This document shows positions 7,459-16,436 of a DNA stretch of 64,000 nucleotides, piece after piece. The notes beneath the pieces were generated by a model. The model was not told the DNA's origin, made no database searches, and saw nothing but the letters and a program-made list of their open reading frames with translations. Each line of letters opens with the position of its first letter. The stretch's first letter is position 1. A program made the position numbers and the translations under genes. Source of the DNA: Oscillospiraceae bacterium (GTDB lineage Bacteria > Bacillota > Clostridia > Oscillospirales > UBA929); contig WRKO01000002.1 of NCBI GenBank assembly GCA_009782215.1, positions 1-64,000 of the forward strand, given 5' to 3'.

Positions 7459-8409
7459 TCACCCCAAGACGATAAACCCCATATACGCCGCGTACATCGC
7501 CAGCATGGAGACCCCTTCCAGCCGCACAATCCGCCTGCCGGTATAGGCGAAGCATACGAATACCAGACTGCCCGCCGTCAGGATGGCCATGTCGAATATC
7601 AAAGCGGCGTCAACTGGCAGGGGCATAATCATCCCGGACAGCCCCAGCACAAATAAGATGTTGAAGATGTTGGAGCCGACAATATTTCCGACGGCGATGC
7701 CCTCCTCCCCTTTTCTGGTGGCGACCAGAGAGGTCACAAGCTCCGGGAGCGACGTGCCGATTGCCACGATGGTAAGCCCCACGACCCGCTCGGTAATGCC
7801 CAATTTCAGCGCGAGGCTTACGGCGCCGGAGACGGTCATCTGACCCCCGGCGATGATAAGGGCGGCCCCCAGCACCGCGAGGCCCGCGCTTTTGGCAAGC
7901 GGCGCGGGCGGGGCGCCGTCTTCTCTCTTGTTCTCCCCGGCGCCCTTGTTTTTCAGCGCTTTTCGGATTAACGAGACCATATAGCCGGTAAAGACGGCAA
8001 ACAGGAGCAAGCTGCCGTAACGCGGGATGGCGTCGGTGAAAATGACCATCATCAGAAGCAGAAGCACCGCCGCGCCGACGGAGACCCAATAATCCCGCAC
8101 AATATCCCTGAATCTGACGGCGACGGGCTTAATCAACGCGCAGAGGCCGACGACAAGCAGCAGATTGAAAATGTTCGACCCGGCAACATTCCCCACCGCC
8201 AGCGCGTTGGAGCCGCCCAGCGCCGCCGACACGCTGACGACCGCTTCAGGCAGGCTTGTCCCCATAGCCACCACCGTCAGCCCGATGACCACGGCCGGGA
8301 TTTTCAGCCGCTTGGCGATATGGACGCTTGCGTCAACAAAAACGTCCGCGCCCTTAATCAGCAAGACAAACCCCGAAAGCAGCAAAAAGATTTCCAGTAC
8401 AGTGCGCAT
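7459..8409 (-). CDS. Sodium/calcium exchanger family antiporter (CaxA/YrbG type)
   Basis: This is a 316-residue membrane protein with two inverted alpha-repeats typical of the Ca2+/cation antiporter superfamily: GTSLPEAVVSVSAALGG with GNVAGSNIFN near residue 50, and GTSLPELVTSLVATRKG with GNIVGSNIFN near residue 225. About ten membrane segments are expected, with a charged cytoplasmic loop in the middle (KNKGAGENKREDG). It exports divalent cations in exchange for Na+ or H+. A probable manganese riboswitch lies directly upstream, which points to Mn2+ (or Ca2+/Mn2+) as the ion that matters here. Confidence 0.9.
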   Translation of the reverse strand: MRTVLEIFLLLSGFVLLIKGADVFVDASVHIAKRLKIPAVVIGLTVVAMGTSLPEAVVSVSAALGGSNALAVGNVAGSNIFNLLLVVGLCALIKPVAVRFRDIVRDYWVSVGAAVLLLLMMVIFTDAIPRYGSLLLFAVFTGYMVSLIRKALKNKGAGENKREDGAPPAPLAKSAGLAVLGAALIIAGGQMTVSGAVSLALKLGITERVVGLTIVAIGTSLPELVTSLVATRKGEEGIAVGNIVGSNIFNILFVLGLSGMIMPLPVDAALIFDMAILTAGSLVFVCFAYTGRRIVRLEGVSMLAMYAAYMGFIVLG

Positions 8410-8423
8410 GGCGTATCCCCTTC

Positions 8424-8471
8424 CAAAACAAGAGACTCACGCATAACCCTTCCGGGCTATACTTGAGTCTC
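8424..8471 (-). terminator. Riboswitch expression platform: intrinsic terminator before the exchanger gene
   Basis: On the minus strand GAGACTCA (8464-8471) pairs perfectly with TGAGTCTC (8432-8439). An inner ATAGCCC/GGGTTAT stem carries a GGAA loop, and TTGTTTT follows. The first arm is also the 3' arm of the aptamer closing helix, so ligand binding and termination exclude each other. That arrangement gives an ON switch. Confidence 0.75.
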
Positions 8472-8572
8472 GTTATCACACCGGACGCGCGTCCGGCGCT
8501 AAGACAAACCGGGCCAAACGGCCGTGATGACGATTTGCCGCGCGGAACAGCCCGCGCAAACTACTCCCTCAT
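8464..8572 (-). promoter_or_regulatory. yybP-ykoY manganese riboswitch aptamer
   Basis: Read on the minus strand, the 5' box GAGGGAGTAG (8561-8570) matches the GGGGAGUAG core of yybP-ykoY aptamers. A GC-rich hairpin follows, then ATCGTCATCACG (8523-8534) in place of the conserved GUCGUCA-type box, then two further hairpins including the perfect palindrome at 8481-8496. The 3' box is AACGAGAC (8467-8474). TGAG/CUCA form the closing helix. These boxes and their order are those of the family, which senses Mn2+ and often precedes cation exporters. An alignment to the Rfam model was not possible here. Confidence 0.8.
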
Positions 8573-8627
8573 GGGCTATTCGGTTGTACGGTAGTATGAT
8601 GTGCGTTTGCGGCCAAAACGATTCAGG

Positions 8628-9614
8628 TTACTGCGGCCTGTTGTTTATCAGGCTGTTGTTGAACTGGGTGAGAGCCACAAGGCATACCACAATCCCGCCG
8701 CTTGTCATTAGGGTAAACAGCGCCGAGAGCGCGTTGTCGGTTAAAATGTCCTCAAAGATGTTGAAGAAGCCGGGCAACGCGCTAAACATATTGGATACAA
8801 AGCCAACCGCAGCCGCCGTTATAATCGCGCCCAGCACCGCGAAGCCGACGCCTATGTAGGTCAGTATCGTGAACGTCTTGATGCCCGGCAGGGGATGGAA
8901 CGCGTTGTAGGTAATGCCGTTCCGAATCCCTTGAACAATCCCCGAAGCTGCTTTGAAATAGATAACGCCGAACGTCACTACGCCGCCGGCAATCAGCAGA
9001 ACCAAGAATCCAAGGCCGTATACGAATCCGGCTCCGCCGGAAAAACTGCTCACCGTATCGCCCGCCGCGAAAAACACGATGGAGACAATCAGCAGCAGCA
9101 AGCCCGCCAAACACGCCACAACCAAATCAATGGTGACGGAAACCTTGAACAGCGTCAAGGCTGGCAAGGTCTTTTCCGGCAGCCGCGGCGCTTTCGCCGA
9201 TGCGAACATCAGCCAAAAGCCCGTAATCGGCAGAGCAAGCAGCATCAGCGAAAAGATGCTGGCAATACTGAACGACATAAACAGGGAAAACAGATTTCCC
9301 GCCGAGAAGAGGATGATGCCCACCAAGAACAGGATGCTCCCGGTCTGCGTATGCAATCTCTCCACGAAGCTTCCCGGCGCGTAATGCGGAACGACCGGCT
9401 TTACATACTGCGGGACGCCTCCGGCGGCGTATGGCGGCGGATAGGGCTGAGACGGCGGAGGCTGGTACGGGGGCGGCGGGGGAGGCTGGTACGGGGGAGG
9501 AGCCGGTTGAGGCGGAGGAGGAGGCGGCGCGGCGGCTGCGGCGCCGGCCGAAGCTCCGCACTTGCCGCAGAAGCTCGCGCCCGACACATCGTTGCCGCAG
9601 TTGGTACAGAACAT
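8628..9614 (-). CDS. Zinc-ribbon membrane protein with polyproline linker
   Basis: The 328-residue protein begins with a zinc ribbon (MFCTNCGNDVSGASFCGKCG). An Ala/Pro/Tyr-rich linker of about 60 residues follows (repeats of PPPYQPP), then five or six hydrophobic segments in the C-terminal 220 residues. This is a common layout of unassigned bacterial membrane proteins with a cytoplasmic N-terminal zinc ribbon. ATG 9614 is preceded by AAAGGGG at nine bases; earlier in-frame codons run through the promoter. Transcribed alone from its own promoter. Function unknown. Confidence 0.75.
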   Translation of the reverse strand: MFCTNCGNDVSGASFCGKCGASAGAAAAAPPPPPPQPAPPPYQPPPPPPYQPPPSQPYPPPYAAGGVPQYVKPVVPHYAPGSFVERLHTQTGSILFLVGIILFSAGNLFSLFMSFSIASIFSLMLLALPITGFWLMFASAKAPRLPEKTLPALTLFKVSVTIDLVVACLAGLLLLIVSIVFFAAGDTVSSFSGGAGFVYGLGFLVLLIAGGVVTFGVIYFKAASGIVQGIRNGITYNAFHPLPGIKTFTILTYIGVGFAVLGAIITAAAVGFVSNMFSALPGFFNIFEDILTDNALSALFTLMTSGGIVVCLVALTQFNNSLINNRPQ

Positions 9615-9654
9615 AGTAAATGCCCCTTTCAATAAAATTTGTGAGTTAATATGA

Positions 9655-9683
9655 AGAATACCACGTCTACCCAAATATGTCAA
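9655..9683 (-). promoter_or_regulatory. Sigma-A promoter of the zinc-ribbon gene
   Basis: Minus-strand TTGACA (9678-9683), 17-base spacer, TATTCT (9655-9660), about 40 bases before the start codon. Confidence 0.65.
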
Positions 9684-9724
9684 TGCTTTTTGAACAATTT
9701 GTGAACGCAGACACCTTCTGCGAT

Positions 9725-10729
9725 TCAAAACGAATACGGCGGACGGACGACCCCCCGTTCCGTCACGATGGCCGATACCAGCCCGCCCGGGGTCACATCG
9801 AAAGCGGGGTTGTATACCTTCACGCCCGGCGGGGCCATGCGCTCGGCGTACCACATGTCCGTGACCTCGCCGCCGTCCCGCTCCTCAATGGGGATATCCG
9901 CCCCGGACGCCGCTTTCGGGTCGATGGTGGACGACGGCGCGCAGACGTAAAACGGGACGCCGTAATGCTTCGCCAGCACCGCGAGGCCGGAGGTGCCGAT
10001 TTTGTTGCAAACGTCGCCGTTCGCCGCGATGCGGTCGCTGCCTACGATGACCGCCTGCACCCGGCCCCTCCGCATCACGTCCGCCGCCATGCTGTCGCAA
10101 ATCAGCGTGACGTCGGCGCCCGCCGCGCACAGCTCATACGCCGTCAGCCTTGCCCCCTGCAAGAGCGGGCGCGTCTCTCCGGCATAGACCTTAAACCTGC
10201 GCCCGCGTTCCAGCCCCGCGTAAACCGGCGCCAGCGCCGTGCCGTAACGCACCGCCGCCAAACGTCCGGCGTTGCAGTGGGTCAGGACGCCCTCCACCCC
10301 GTCCAGCAGGGTCAAGCCGTGTTCCCCGATGGCGCGGCAGGCGGCGATATCCTCGTCGCGGATGGCCAGCGCCTCCAAACGCAGCGCCTCAATGGGGCCG
10401 TCCGGGTTTTCCAGCGCGGCGCGTTCCATTCTGCCCAGCGCCCAAAAGAGGTTGACCGCCGTGGGGCGGGACGCGGCGAACGCCGCCTTGATGTCCGCAA
10501 ACTTGTCCATCCCCGCCGCCTTGACGGCTAAATACAGCCCTATCGCCGCCGCCGCGCCGATGGCGGGCGCGCCCCGCACCTTGAGGGCCTTGATGGCGTC
10601 AATCATTTCTTCCAAGGTCGTCAGCGAGAGCAGTTTAAGCTCGCCCGGCAGCGCCGTCTGGTCGATGATGACCAGCGCGCCGTTCGTCTCGTCCAGCGCC
10701 ACGGTATCAGGGATTCCGTTTCTCATCAT
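9725..10729 (-). CDS. mtnA: S-methyl-5-thioribose-1-phosphate isomerase
   Basis: MtnA converts methylthioribose-1-phosphate to methylthioribulose-1-phosphate in methionine salvage. The 334-residue protein has the eIF2B-like isomerase features: KVRGAPAIG near residue 45, the catalytic Cys in THCNAGRLA, and the catalytic Asp in IVGSDRIAANGDVCNKIGT. ATG 10729 (followed by a second ATG) has GGAG five bases upstream and gives the usual family length. It overlaps the upstream TtcA-like gene by 23 bases, so both share a transcript. No other methionine-salvage gene is visible nearby. Confidence 0.93.
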   Translation of the reverse strand: MMRNGIPDTVALDETNGALVIIDQTALPGELKLLSLTTLEEMIDAIKALKVRGAPAIGAAAAIGLYLAVKAAGMDKFADIKAAFAASRPTAVNLFWALGRMERAALENPDGPIEALRLEALAIRDEDIAACRAIGEHGLTLLDGVEGVLTHCNAGRLAAVRYGTALAPVYAGLERGRRFKVYAGETRPLLQGARLTAYELCAAGADVTLICDSMAADVMRRGRVQAVIVGSDRIAANGDVCNKIGTSGLAVLAKHYGVPFYVCAPSSTIDPKAASGADIPIEERDGGEVTDMWYAERMAPPGVKVYNPAFDVTPGGLVSAIVTERGVVRPPYSF

Positions 10730-11546
10730 ACCACTCCAAAAATGAATGTTCCACGCCGTTCTGCTTGTACCCGACGACGGTGTCCAAATTGACCCTATGC
10801 ACGCTCCTGAAAATCCGGTCGTCAACATCCCTGTCGTTTTGCCGGAGCCGGCGGAGCAACTCCTTGACCTCCCGCCGCTTGGAGCCGCCGCAGACGGACG
10901 CGCCCTCCGTAAGGGGACAGGCGCATTGGATAAACTCCAAGCCGTTGTACCGCGCCCACGCCGAAATATCCTCCTCGCGCACGCAATAGAGCGGGCGAAT
11001 CAGCTCCATGCCGGGAAAGTTTTTGCTCCGCACCTTGGGCATCATCGTCTGTATCTGCGCGCCGTAGAGCATCCCCATCAGCACTGTTTCCACCGCGTCG
11101 CTGAAATGGTGGCCCAGCGCGATTTTGTTGCAGCCCAGCTCCCGCGCAAAACTGTATAAGTACCCCCGCCGCATACGGGCGCACATATAGCAGGGGGCGC
11201 CGTCCATCTTTTGCACCGTCTCGAAGATATCCGACCGGAACACCCTAGCGGGAATCTCCAAAAGCGCCGCCGTCTGCGTCACCCTCTGCAAAACCTCCGG
11301 GCGGTAGCCGGGATCCATAATAAGAAAGCTCAGCTCAAACGGCACGTCGGTATGCCGGAGCAGCTCCTGCGTCAGCTTCGCCAGCAGCGCCGAATCCTTG
11401 CCGCCGGACATACAGACGGCAATCCTGTCGCCCTCCCGAATCAGCTCATACCGTTTAACGCCCGCGATAAACGGGTTCCATAGGGCCTTGCGGTATTTTT
11501 TATGGATACTGCGCTCAATGGCCTGACAGCGCGACAATTCCCTCAT
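10707..11546 (-). CDS. TtcA-family PP-loop ATPase, probable tRNA thiolation enzyme
   Basis: The 279-residue protein belongs to the N-type PP-loop ATPases. It has the pyrophosphate loop AVCMSGGKDSALLAK, a CYMCARMRRG motif that supplies cysteines as in TtcA/TtuA enzymes, and GHHFSDAVETVLM. These enzymes thiolate tRNA bases (for TtcA, cytidine 32) using an Fe-S cluster. Distinguishing TtcA from related TilS-like proteins is by the CxxC motif and length. It lies downstream of tsf behind a terminator and is followed by overlapping mtnA. Confidence 0.8.
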   Translation of the reverse strand: MRELSRCQAIERSIHKKYRKALWNPFIAGVKRYELIREGDRIAVCMSGGKDSALLAKLTQELLRHTDVPFELSFLIMDPGYRPEVLQRVTQTAALLEIPARVFRSDIFETVQKMDGAPCYMCARMRRGYLYSFARELGCNKIALGHHFSDAVETVLMGMLYGAQIQTMMPKVRSKNFPGMELIRPLYCVREEDISAWARYNGLEFIQCACPLTEGASVCGGSKRREVKELLRRLRQNDRDVDDRIFRSVHRVNLDTVVGYKQNGVEHSFLEWYDEKRNP

Positions 11547-11563
11547 AACCGCTCCTTACAAGC

Positions 11564-11590
11564 AACCCCCGCCGTCGGCGGGGGTTTTTG
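11564..11590 (-). terminator. Terminator after tsf
   Basis: A ten-base stem AACCCCCGCC/GGCGGGGGTT sits directly past the tsf stop. The clearer T run (TTTTT) is on the plus-strand side, so the minus-strand U tail is weak (TTGCTTGT). Some read-through into the TtcA-like gene is likely. Confidence 0.55.
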
Positions 11591-11592
11591 CG

Positions 11593-12519
11593 TTATTGTA
11601 CCATTTTCGCCACTTCGGCGGCCAAGTCGTCCACGCGTTTCTCAATGCCCTCGCCACGCTCAAAGCGGTCGAACTTGGTGATTTTAATCTCTCCGCCCAA
11701 GTCCTTGGCGACCTGCTCTACATGCCGGCCGACGGTGATTTTGTCGCCCTTGACATAAGCCTGCATCAACAGGCAGACCTCGCTCAGATACTTGCGGACG
11801 CGGCCCTCGACGATTTTTTCGAGTACATTTTCCGGTTTCTTGGCGTTCGCCTCATCCTGACGGAGCTGCGCCGTGATAATCTCGCGCTCCTTGGCTATGC
11901 CGGCGGCGTCGGCGGAGGCTTCGTCCAGCCACGTCGGGTTCATCGCGGCAATCTGCATGGCAACGTCGCGCCCCAGTTCGGTCACGGCGGGGCTGCCCTT
12001 GAGGTTGTCGCTAACGTCCATATGCACCAGCACGGCAATCTTGCCGCCCATGTGAACATAGGCCGCGTTGACCGGCTCGGCGTAGCGTACGAAACGGCGG
12101 ATTTGCATATTCTCGCCGATTTTCAAGACCAAGTCGGTCAAAGCCCCGCCAATGGTCTGTCCGCCGCCCGCATCGCAGTTTTTCAACGCGTCAAGGTCGG
12201 CGGGGTTGTCCTTGACGACGGCATTGGCGCAGGCCTGAACAAAGGCTTGGAACTGCTCGTTCTTCGCCACGAAATCCGTCTCGGAGTTGCACTCGACAAG
12301 CGCGCCCACGCCGCTCATATCACAAACGGCCGCGCCGCAAACGCCGTCGGCTGCGACACGCCCCGCTTTTTTGGCGGCGGCGGCCATTCCTTTTTCGCGC
12401 AGAATTTCAACGGCCTTGTCTATATTGCCGTCGGCCTCGGTCAGGGCCTTCTTGCAATCCATCATGCCCACGCCGGTCATTTCCCGCAGGGCCTGTACAT
12501 CTTTGGCTGTAAAATTCAT
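11593..12519 (-). CDS. tsf: Translation elongation factor Ts
   Basis: EF-Ts recycles EF-Tu by exchanging GDP for GTP. The 308-residue protein starts with the UBA-like domain ([24 protein letters not shown]), then the signature [14 protein letters not shown] and the core with its coiled region. It overlaps rpsB by four bases (ATGA), the universal rpsB-tsf pairing. Length fits the longer form with an intact C-terminal domain. Confidence 0.97.
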   Translation of the reverse strand: MNFTAKDVQALREMTGVGMMDCKKALTEADGNIDKAVEILREKGMAAAAKKAGRVAADGVCGAAVCDMSGVGALVECNSETDFVAKNEQFQAFVQACANAVVKDNPADLDALKNCDAGGGQTIGGALTDLVLKIGENMQIRRFVRYAEPVNAAYVHMGGKIAVLVHMDVSDNLKGSPAVTELGRDVAMQIAAMNPTWLDEASADAAGIAKEREIITAQLRQDEANAKKPENVLEKIVEGRVRKYLSEVCLLMQAYVKGDKITVGRHVEQVAKDLGGEIKITKFDRFERGEGIEKRVDDLAAEVAKMVQ

Positions 12520-13280
12520 TCTTGGTTTTCTCCCTCTTCATCGTCTTTGTCAATCGGCACGCCGTTTTCATCCACATCCAGCGCGGCGGCGCCCTGCTGG
12601 CCCTGACGGCCTTCGAGAATCGCGTTGGCCATTGTCTGCGAAATGAGCTTGATGGCGCGGATGGCGTCGTCGTTGCCGGGGATGGGATAATCAATCTCGT
12701 CGGGGTCGCAGTTGGTGTCCACAATCGCCACAATCGGGACGCCCAGCTTGCGGGCCTCGGCAATGGCGTTGCGCTCCTTGCGCGGGTCTACGATAAACAG
12801 CGCTCCGGGCAGACGGTGCATTTCCTTCACGCCGCCGAGGTATTTCTCCAGCTTGTGAATCTCGCCGTTGAGCTTAATGACCTCTTTCTTCGGCAGCATG
12901 TCAAAGGTGCCGTCCTCCTCCATCTTGCGGAGCTGGTTGAGCCGGTCCACGCGACGGCGCATGGTCTTGAAGTTGGTCAGCATCCCGCCCAGCCAGCGGG
13001 CGTTGACGAAAAACATCCCGACGCGCTCGGCTTCCTCTTTGATGGCGTCCTGCGCCTGCTTTTTGGTGCCCACAAACAAAAGCGTCCCGCCCTCCGCCGC
13101 GACGTCGCGGACGAAGTTGTAGGCCTCTTCAAGCTTGCGGACGGTTTTCTGCAAGTCGATGATGTAGATGCCGTTGCGTTCGGTGAAGATAAACTGTGCC
13201 ATCTTGGGATTCCAGCGGCGTGTCTGATGGCCGAAATGCACGCCCGCCTCGAGTAATTGCTTCATGGATACGACTGCCAT
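12516..13280 (-). CDS. rpsB: 30S ribosomal protein S2
   Basis: The 254-residue protein is a typical S2: [21 protein letters not shown] at the N-terminus, [23 protein letters not shown], and [29 protein letters not shown]. It has an acidic C-terminal tail. AAGGAGGAG stands upstream of the ATG. It is first in the rpsB-tsf operon, with a strong promoter about 80 bases upstream and a short leader that can fold into a GC-rich hairpin. Confidence 0.98.
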   Translation of the reverse strand: MAVVSMKQLLEAGVHFGHQTRRWNPKMAQFIFTERNGIYIIDLQKTVRKLEEAYNFVRDVAAEGGTLLFVGTKKQAQDAIKEEAERVGMFFVNARWLGGMLTNFKTMRRRVDRLNQLRKMEEDGTFDMLPKKEVIKLNGEIHKLEKYLGGVKEMHRLPGALFIVDPRKERNAIAEARKLGVPIVAIVDTNCDPDEIDYPIPGNDDAIRAIKLISQTMANAILEGRQGQQGAAALDVDENGVPIDKDDEEGENQE

Positions 13281-13299
13281 AGGTTTTGCTCCTCCTTAT

Positions 13300-13340
13300 T
13301 ATCCTCCGCGCGCCTTTGGAGCCGCGCGCGTGTGTATTCC
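13300..13340 (-). promoter_or_regulatory. GC-rich hairpin in the rpsB leader
   Basis: Between promoter and start codon the minus strand carries CGCGCG repeats on both sides of GCTCCAAAGG, able to form a strong hairpin just before the ribosome-binding site. In many bacteria S2 represses its own operon through such a leader; that role here is inference. Confidence 0.35.
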
Positions 13341-13358
13341 GCGCCGAAGCGCTTGAGC

Positions 13359-13387
13359 ATTATACCACGGACAATTTCAGATTGCAA
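13359..13387 (-). promoter_or_regulatory. Sigma-A promoter of rpsB-tsf
   Basis: Minus-strand TTGCAA (13382-13387), 17-base spacer, consensus TATAAT (13359-13364). Confidence 0.85.
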
Positions 13388-13399
13388 GCATTATTTTAC

Positions 13400-13428
13400 A
13401 AAAAAAGCCCCCCGCCCGGGCGGGGGGT
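13400..13428 (-). terminator. Terminator after gpr
   Basis: A perfect GC stem (CCCCCCGCCC with GGGCGGGGGG) is followed on the minus strand by CTTTTTTT. It separates gpr from the rpsB promoter. Confidence 0.9.
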
Positions 13429-13475
13429 GTACTGTTTGGCGTTCAGGTAGACCCTCGCGCGATGCGCATTTTCCC

Positions 13476-14387
13476 TCAGCTTAAAAACGCCTGTATGTCG
13501 TCCACATCCATTTCCGGGTGCAGCGCGGCGCTCACGGCGTAGCCGATGACGCGGGCCAGCGTCTCCACCTGAGTGTCGATTTCTTTCGGCGTGACCATCA
13601 GCCCGCCGGAGAACTTGGCAATCTCCTCCCAGTCCGGCTCCGGCTGCCCGGCCTGTTCGGTCAAGTCCGCCATCAGCGTCACCGCGTCCACCACGGTCGG
13701 TACGCCGACTGAAATGACCGGCACGCCCAGCGTTTGCCGGTTGAGCGCGGCCCGCGCGTTGCCCACGCCCGAGCCGGGGACGATGCCCGAATCGGAGATT
13801 TGAATGGTGGAGCAGAGACGGGAAAGGCGGCGCGAGGTCAGCGCGTCTATGATGATGACCGCGCCGGGTCGTGTGTGCTGAATCGCGCCTTGGATGATTT
13901 CGGCGCTTTCCATGCCGGTCGTCCCCAGCACGCCGGGCGATATGGCGGCGACAGGACGCATATGCCCGAACTCCTCCGGCATTTTTTCCACCAAATGGCG
14001 CGTCACAAGGCTGTTCTGCATCGCCAGCGGCCCGACGGCGTCGGGGGTAATGTCGCGGTTGCCGAGACCCGCCAGCAGTACGCAATAAGTCTCCCCCGCC
14101 GGCAGAAGCGGGGTCAGCTCGTCGGCGACGGCCCGCACCGAACTCTTAAACGCGTCCTCCTCGTGGCGCATCAGCCCTCGCATCTCCACGGTGACGTAAT
14201 TCCCGGCGGGCTTTCCCATAGCGCGGACACCCTCGTCATTGGTAATCTCCACCCGCGTGACGGGACACCCGTTCCGGTCGTATTCCCTCGCGATTACGCC
14301 GTCAATCTCCGTCGCGGCGCCGGCGCTTTCCTGTACAAGCTCCCGCGATTCCACCGCAAGGTCGGTACGCTTTCCAGATATCATCAT
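13476..14387 (-). CDS. gpr: Germination protease GPR
   Basis: GPR starts degradation of small acid-soluble spore proteins during germination. The 303-residue protein matches the family: an N-terminal propeptide with the self-cleavage site RTDLAVES, then LAGLGNRDITPDAVGP, ISPGVLGTTGMES and IIIDALTSRRLSRL. ATG 14387 is chosen because GGGGGG lies four bases upstream; the five codons before it overlap that site. It indicates an endospore-former. No clear sigma-G promoter could be recognised upstream. Confidence 0.95.
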   Translation of the reverse strand: MMISGKRTDLAVESRELVQESAGAATEIDGVIAREYDRNGCPVTRVEITNDEGVRAMGKPAGNYVTVEMRGLMRHEEDAFKSSVRAVADELTPLLPAGETYCVLLAGLGNRDITPDAVGPLAMQNSLVTRHLVEKMPEEFGHMRPVAAISPGVLGTTGMESAEIIQGAIQHTRPGAVIIIDALTSRRLSRLCSTIQISDSGIVPGSGVGNARAALNRQTLGVPVISVGVPTVVDAVTLMADLTEQAGQPEPDWEEIAKFSGGLMVTPKEIDTQVETLARVIGYAVSAALHPEMDVDDIQAFLS

Positions 14388-14402
14388 AACGCCCCCCAGC
14401 AC

Positions 14403-14436
14403 AAAAAAATAGGACGCTATTAGTAGTGTCCTATTT
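14403..14436 (-). terminator. Terminator of the M23 peptidase gene
   Basis: AAATAGGAC (14428-14436, minus) pairs with GTCCTATTT (14407-14415) and is followed by a run of T on the minus strand. It lies between the peptidase stop and gpr. A second GC hairpin at 14451-14473 has no T tail. Confidence 0.75.
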
Positions 14437-14483
14437 AAGGATGGTATATACCCCCGCCGGGACGGCGGGGGCGGCCGGAGGAC

Positions 14484-16130
14484 TTAATTGTTTTGGTTGA
14501 GGTAGGTCATCGGGTTTCTCGCCACGCCGTTGACTTGTATCTCGAAGTGGAGATGGTTGCCGGTGGAGCGCCCGGTGGAGCCGATATTGGCGATGTGTTC
14601 GCCCTGACCCACCCTCTGCCCTACGCGGACGTGCAGCTTGGAGCTGTGGGCGTACACGGTTTTATACCCGTTCTCATGGTCGATAAAGACAACTAGGCCG
14701 TATCCGGTCATGGTTCCGGCGAACGTCACCACGCCGCCGTCGGCCGCGATGATAGGGTCGCCGCGCGGGCCCCGGAAATCGACGCCGTAATGCATCTCCC
14801 GCCGTCCGAACAGGGTTCGCATACCGTAATTTGAGGCGATTTGACCGTAATAGGGGCGGATGAACGTCCCGGTTGTTTCGCGGGTGCGCGTCCCCACGGC
14901 AATCGTTTCGGCGACCGGCTCGGTGACAACCAAGCGTCCGATTTCGTCCGTTTCAGGGCTGTAACCGTCAACCGAGGTATTTACTGCCCTGACCAGCGCC
15001 TCTCCGTCGGAGCCTTCGGTGACGATTTTTGTTTCCCCCGCCCAAAGCAGCGGGTCGTCTACATATACAACCTCATACGGAATCTCCTCAAGGAACGACA
15101 CATGCTCGCTGTACGTGACGGAGAGCAGCGGCTTTGCCCGTCTCAGCAGCAGCTCGCGCCCTCTTGCCAGCGGGTATGCCACCCCGGGATTGAGCGAGAG
15201 AATCTCATCCACCGGCAGCCTGTACGCGCGCGCGATGCTATCTAAGGTGTCGCCCTCGTTCACGGTGATTTTCAGTTCCCCGCTCACCGGGCTTTTCAGC
15301 TTCGCCCGCAAATCGTCCGGCGCGGTGAGAAGGGAGAGGGACGCCATCTGGCTTTGAATGGATACCTCTTGGGTAAACGTGGTTCTTCCTGAAGACGGAT
15401 ACTCCGCCAAAATCTCGTTCAGCACCGTTTGAATCTCGCCCGGCGTCCACGCGGCGGCAATCTGCTCGCCGTTCACAATCAGGACGCACAGCCTGTCGAT
15501 GTCGGGGATGTTGCTCAGCAGTCCAGCCTCAACGCCTTCGCTGTCAAACAGTTTGTTTTTGTTGACGATGGAGAAGCGGTAGGAGATGTCGGGCGTGATG
15601 GTGAAAGGCCGCCCCAATATTTCGCTTGCCCGCTCCGATACAACGGCGATAGAGTCTTCCACAATGCCTTGACGGCTCACATAGCCGATGCTCTCCCCGT
15701 CAAGAACGACCTCCAGACCCACCCTGTAGATGGAGGCGGCAAACAGCAGCACCCCAGCGGCCGCGAACGCCAGCGCCGTGTTGACGCGGAGATGGCCGGG
15801 CTTTTTCATTTCCGCCGTTTTCGGCGCCGTCAGCAAGGTAAACGTCTTGCCATTGCTGATATGGCGGAGACGGGCCGCGCATCCGGCGGACAGATAGACA
15901 AGCGCCGCCGCCGCCGTTCGGAAGGGCGACGCCGTGCGCGACAACACACTGGCGAGAACAAAAGCCCCGCGCGCGAGACGGGCGGAAACTGCCTCCCGCC
16001 AAGCGCGGCGGCAAGCGAGCTTATAGCTGCGCGCCGTCTGGCGCGACGCTTTTCTGCAAACACTGTTCACGGGCAATCCCATATAGGCGTAAGGCATTGA
16101 CGGCGCGCGCCCCAATACGGATTGAGCCAT
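14484..16130 (-). CDS. M23 metallopeptidase with LysM and G5 domains, membrane anchored
   Basis: The 548-residue protein has a basic N-terminal region, a membrane segment (NTALAFAAAGVLLFAASI) near residue 120, a region of about 150 residues of unknown type, a LysM domain (ITVNEGDTLDSIARAYRLPV), a G5-like domain (SVTYSEHVSFLEEIPYEVVY) and a C-terminal M23 endopeptidase domain. The M23 zinc ligands are in MHYGVDFRGP and GNHLHFEIQ. It is expected outside the membrane, cleaving peptidoglycan cross-bridges in growth, sporulation or germination. It has its own promoter and terminator. Location next to gpr hints at, but does not prove, a sporulation role. Confidence 0.85.
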   Translation of the reverse strand: MAQSVLGRAPSMPYAYMGLPVNSVCRKASRQTARSYKLACRRAWREAVSARLARGAFVLASVLSRTASPFRTAAAALVYLSAGCAARLRHISNGKTFTLLTAPKTAEMKKPGHLRVNTALAFAAAGVLLFAASIYRVGLEVVLDGESIGYVSRQGIVEDSIAVVSERASEILGRPFTITPDISYRFSIVNKNKLFDSEGVEAGLLSNIPDIDRLCVLIVNGEQIAAAWTPGEIQTVLNEILAEYPSSGRTTFTQEVSIQSQMASLSLLTAPDDLRAKLKSPVSGELKITVNEGDTLDSIARAYRLPVDEILSLNPGVAYPLARGRELLLRRAKPLLSVTYSEHVSFLEEIPYEVVYVDDPLLWAGETKIVTEGSDGEALVRAVNTSVDGYSPETDEIGRLVVTEPVAETIAVGTRTRETTGTFIRPYYGQIASNYGMRTLFGRREMHYGVDFRGPRGDPIIAADGGVVTFAGTMTGYGLVVFIDHENGYKTVYAHSSKLHVRVGQRVGQGEHIANIGSTGRSTGNHLHFEIQVNGVARNPMTYLNQNN

Positions 16131-16182
16131 TGATTCAGACGCCCCTTTAATAAATAATTACAAATCGGTAACAAGCTGTTAC

Positions 16183-16211
16183 ATTATACTACCATTCAAT
16201 CCATCCGTCAA
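16183..16211 (-). promoter_or_regulatory. Sigma-A promoter of the M23 peptidase gene
   Basis: Minus-strand TTGACG (16206-16211), 17-base spacer, TATAAT (16183-16188), about 50 bases before the start codon. Confidence 0.8.
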
Positions 16212-16374
16212 GGGCTTTTTCCTAAATTGCTTAAAACCTTTCAGATTTTCCAAAAAACGCGCAATTTGCACAAAAATAGGTTTACATAACTCAACATATT
16301 GACAACTCCACCATCGGCGCCGCAAGATATTGGCTTCCAGTTTATGCAAATCGCGCGCTCTTTTATGCCGCGCG

Positions 16375-16403
16375 TTGCAAAAAGCGCCGCCCTGTGCTAT
16401 ACT
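16375..16403 (+). promoter_or_regulatory. Sigma-A promoter of the NYN/LOTUS-metallophosphoesterase pair
   Basis: TTGCAA (16375-16380), 17-base spacer, TATACT (16398-16403), about 34 bases before the start codon. Confidence 0.75.
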
Positions 16404-16436
16404 GGCATCAACCCCAACAGAAGGAAGGGAGCGTTT

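Noticed and set aside
9431-9560. Repeat array in the zinc-ribbon gene
   Set aside because: The proline-codon runs encode an ordinary polyproline linker and are not a perfect repeat.
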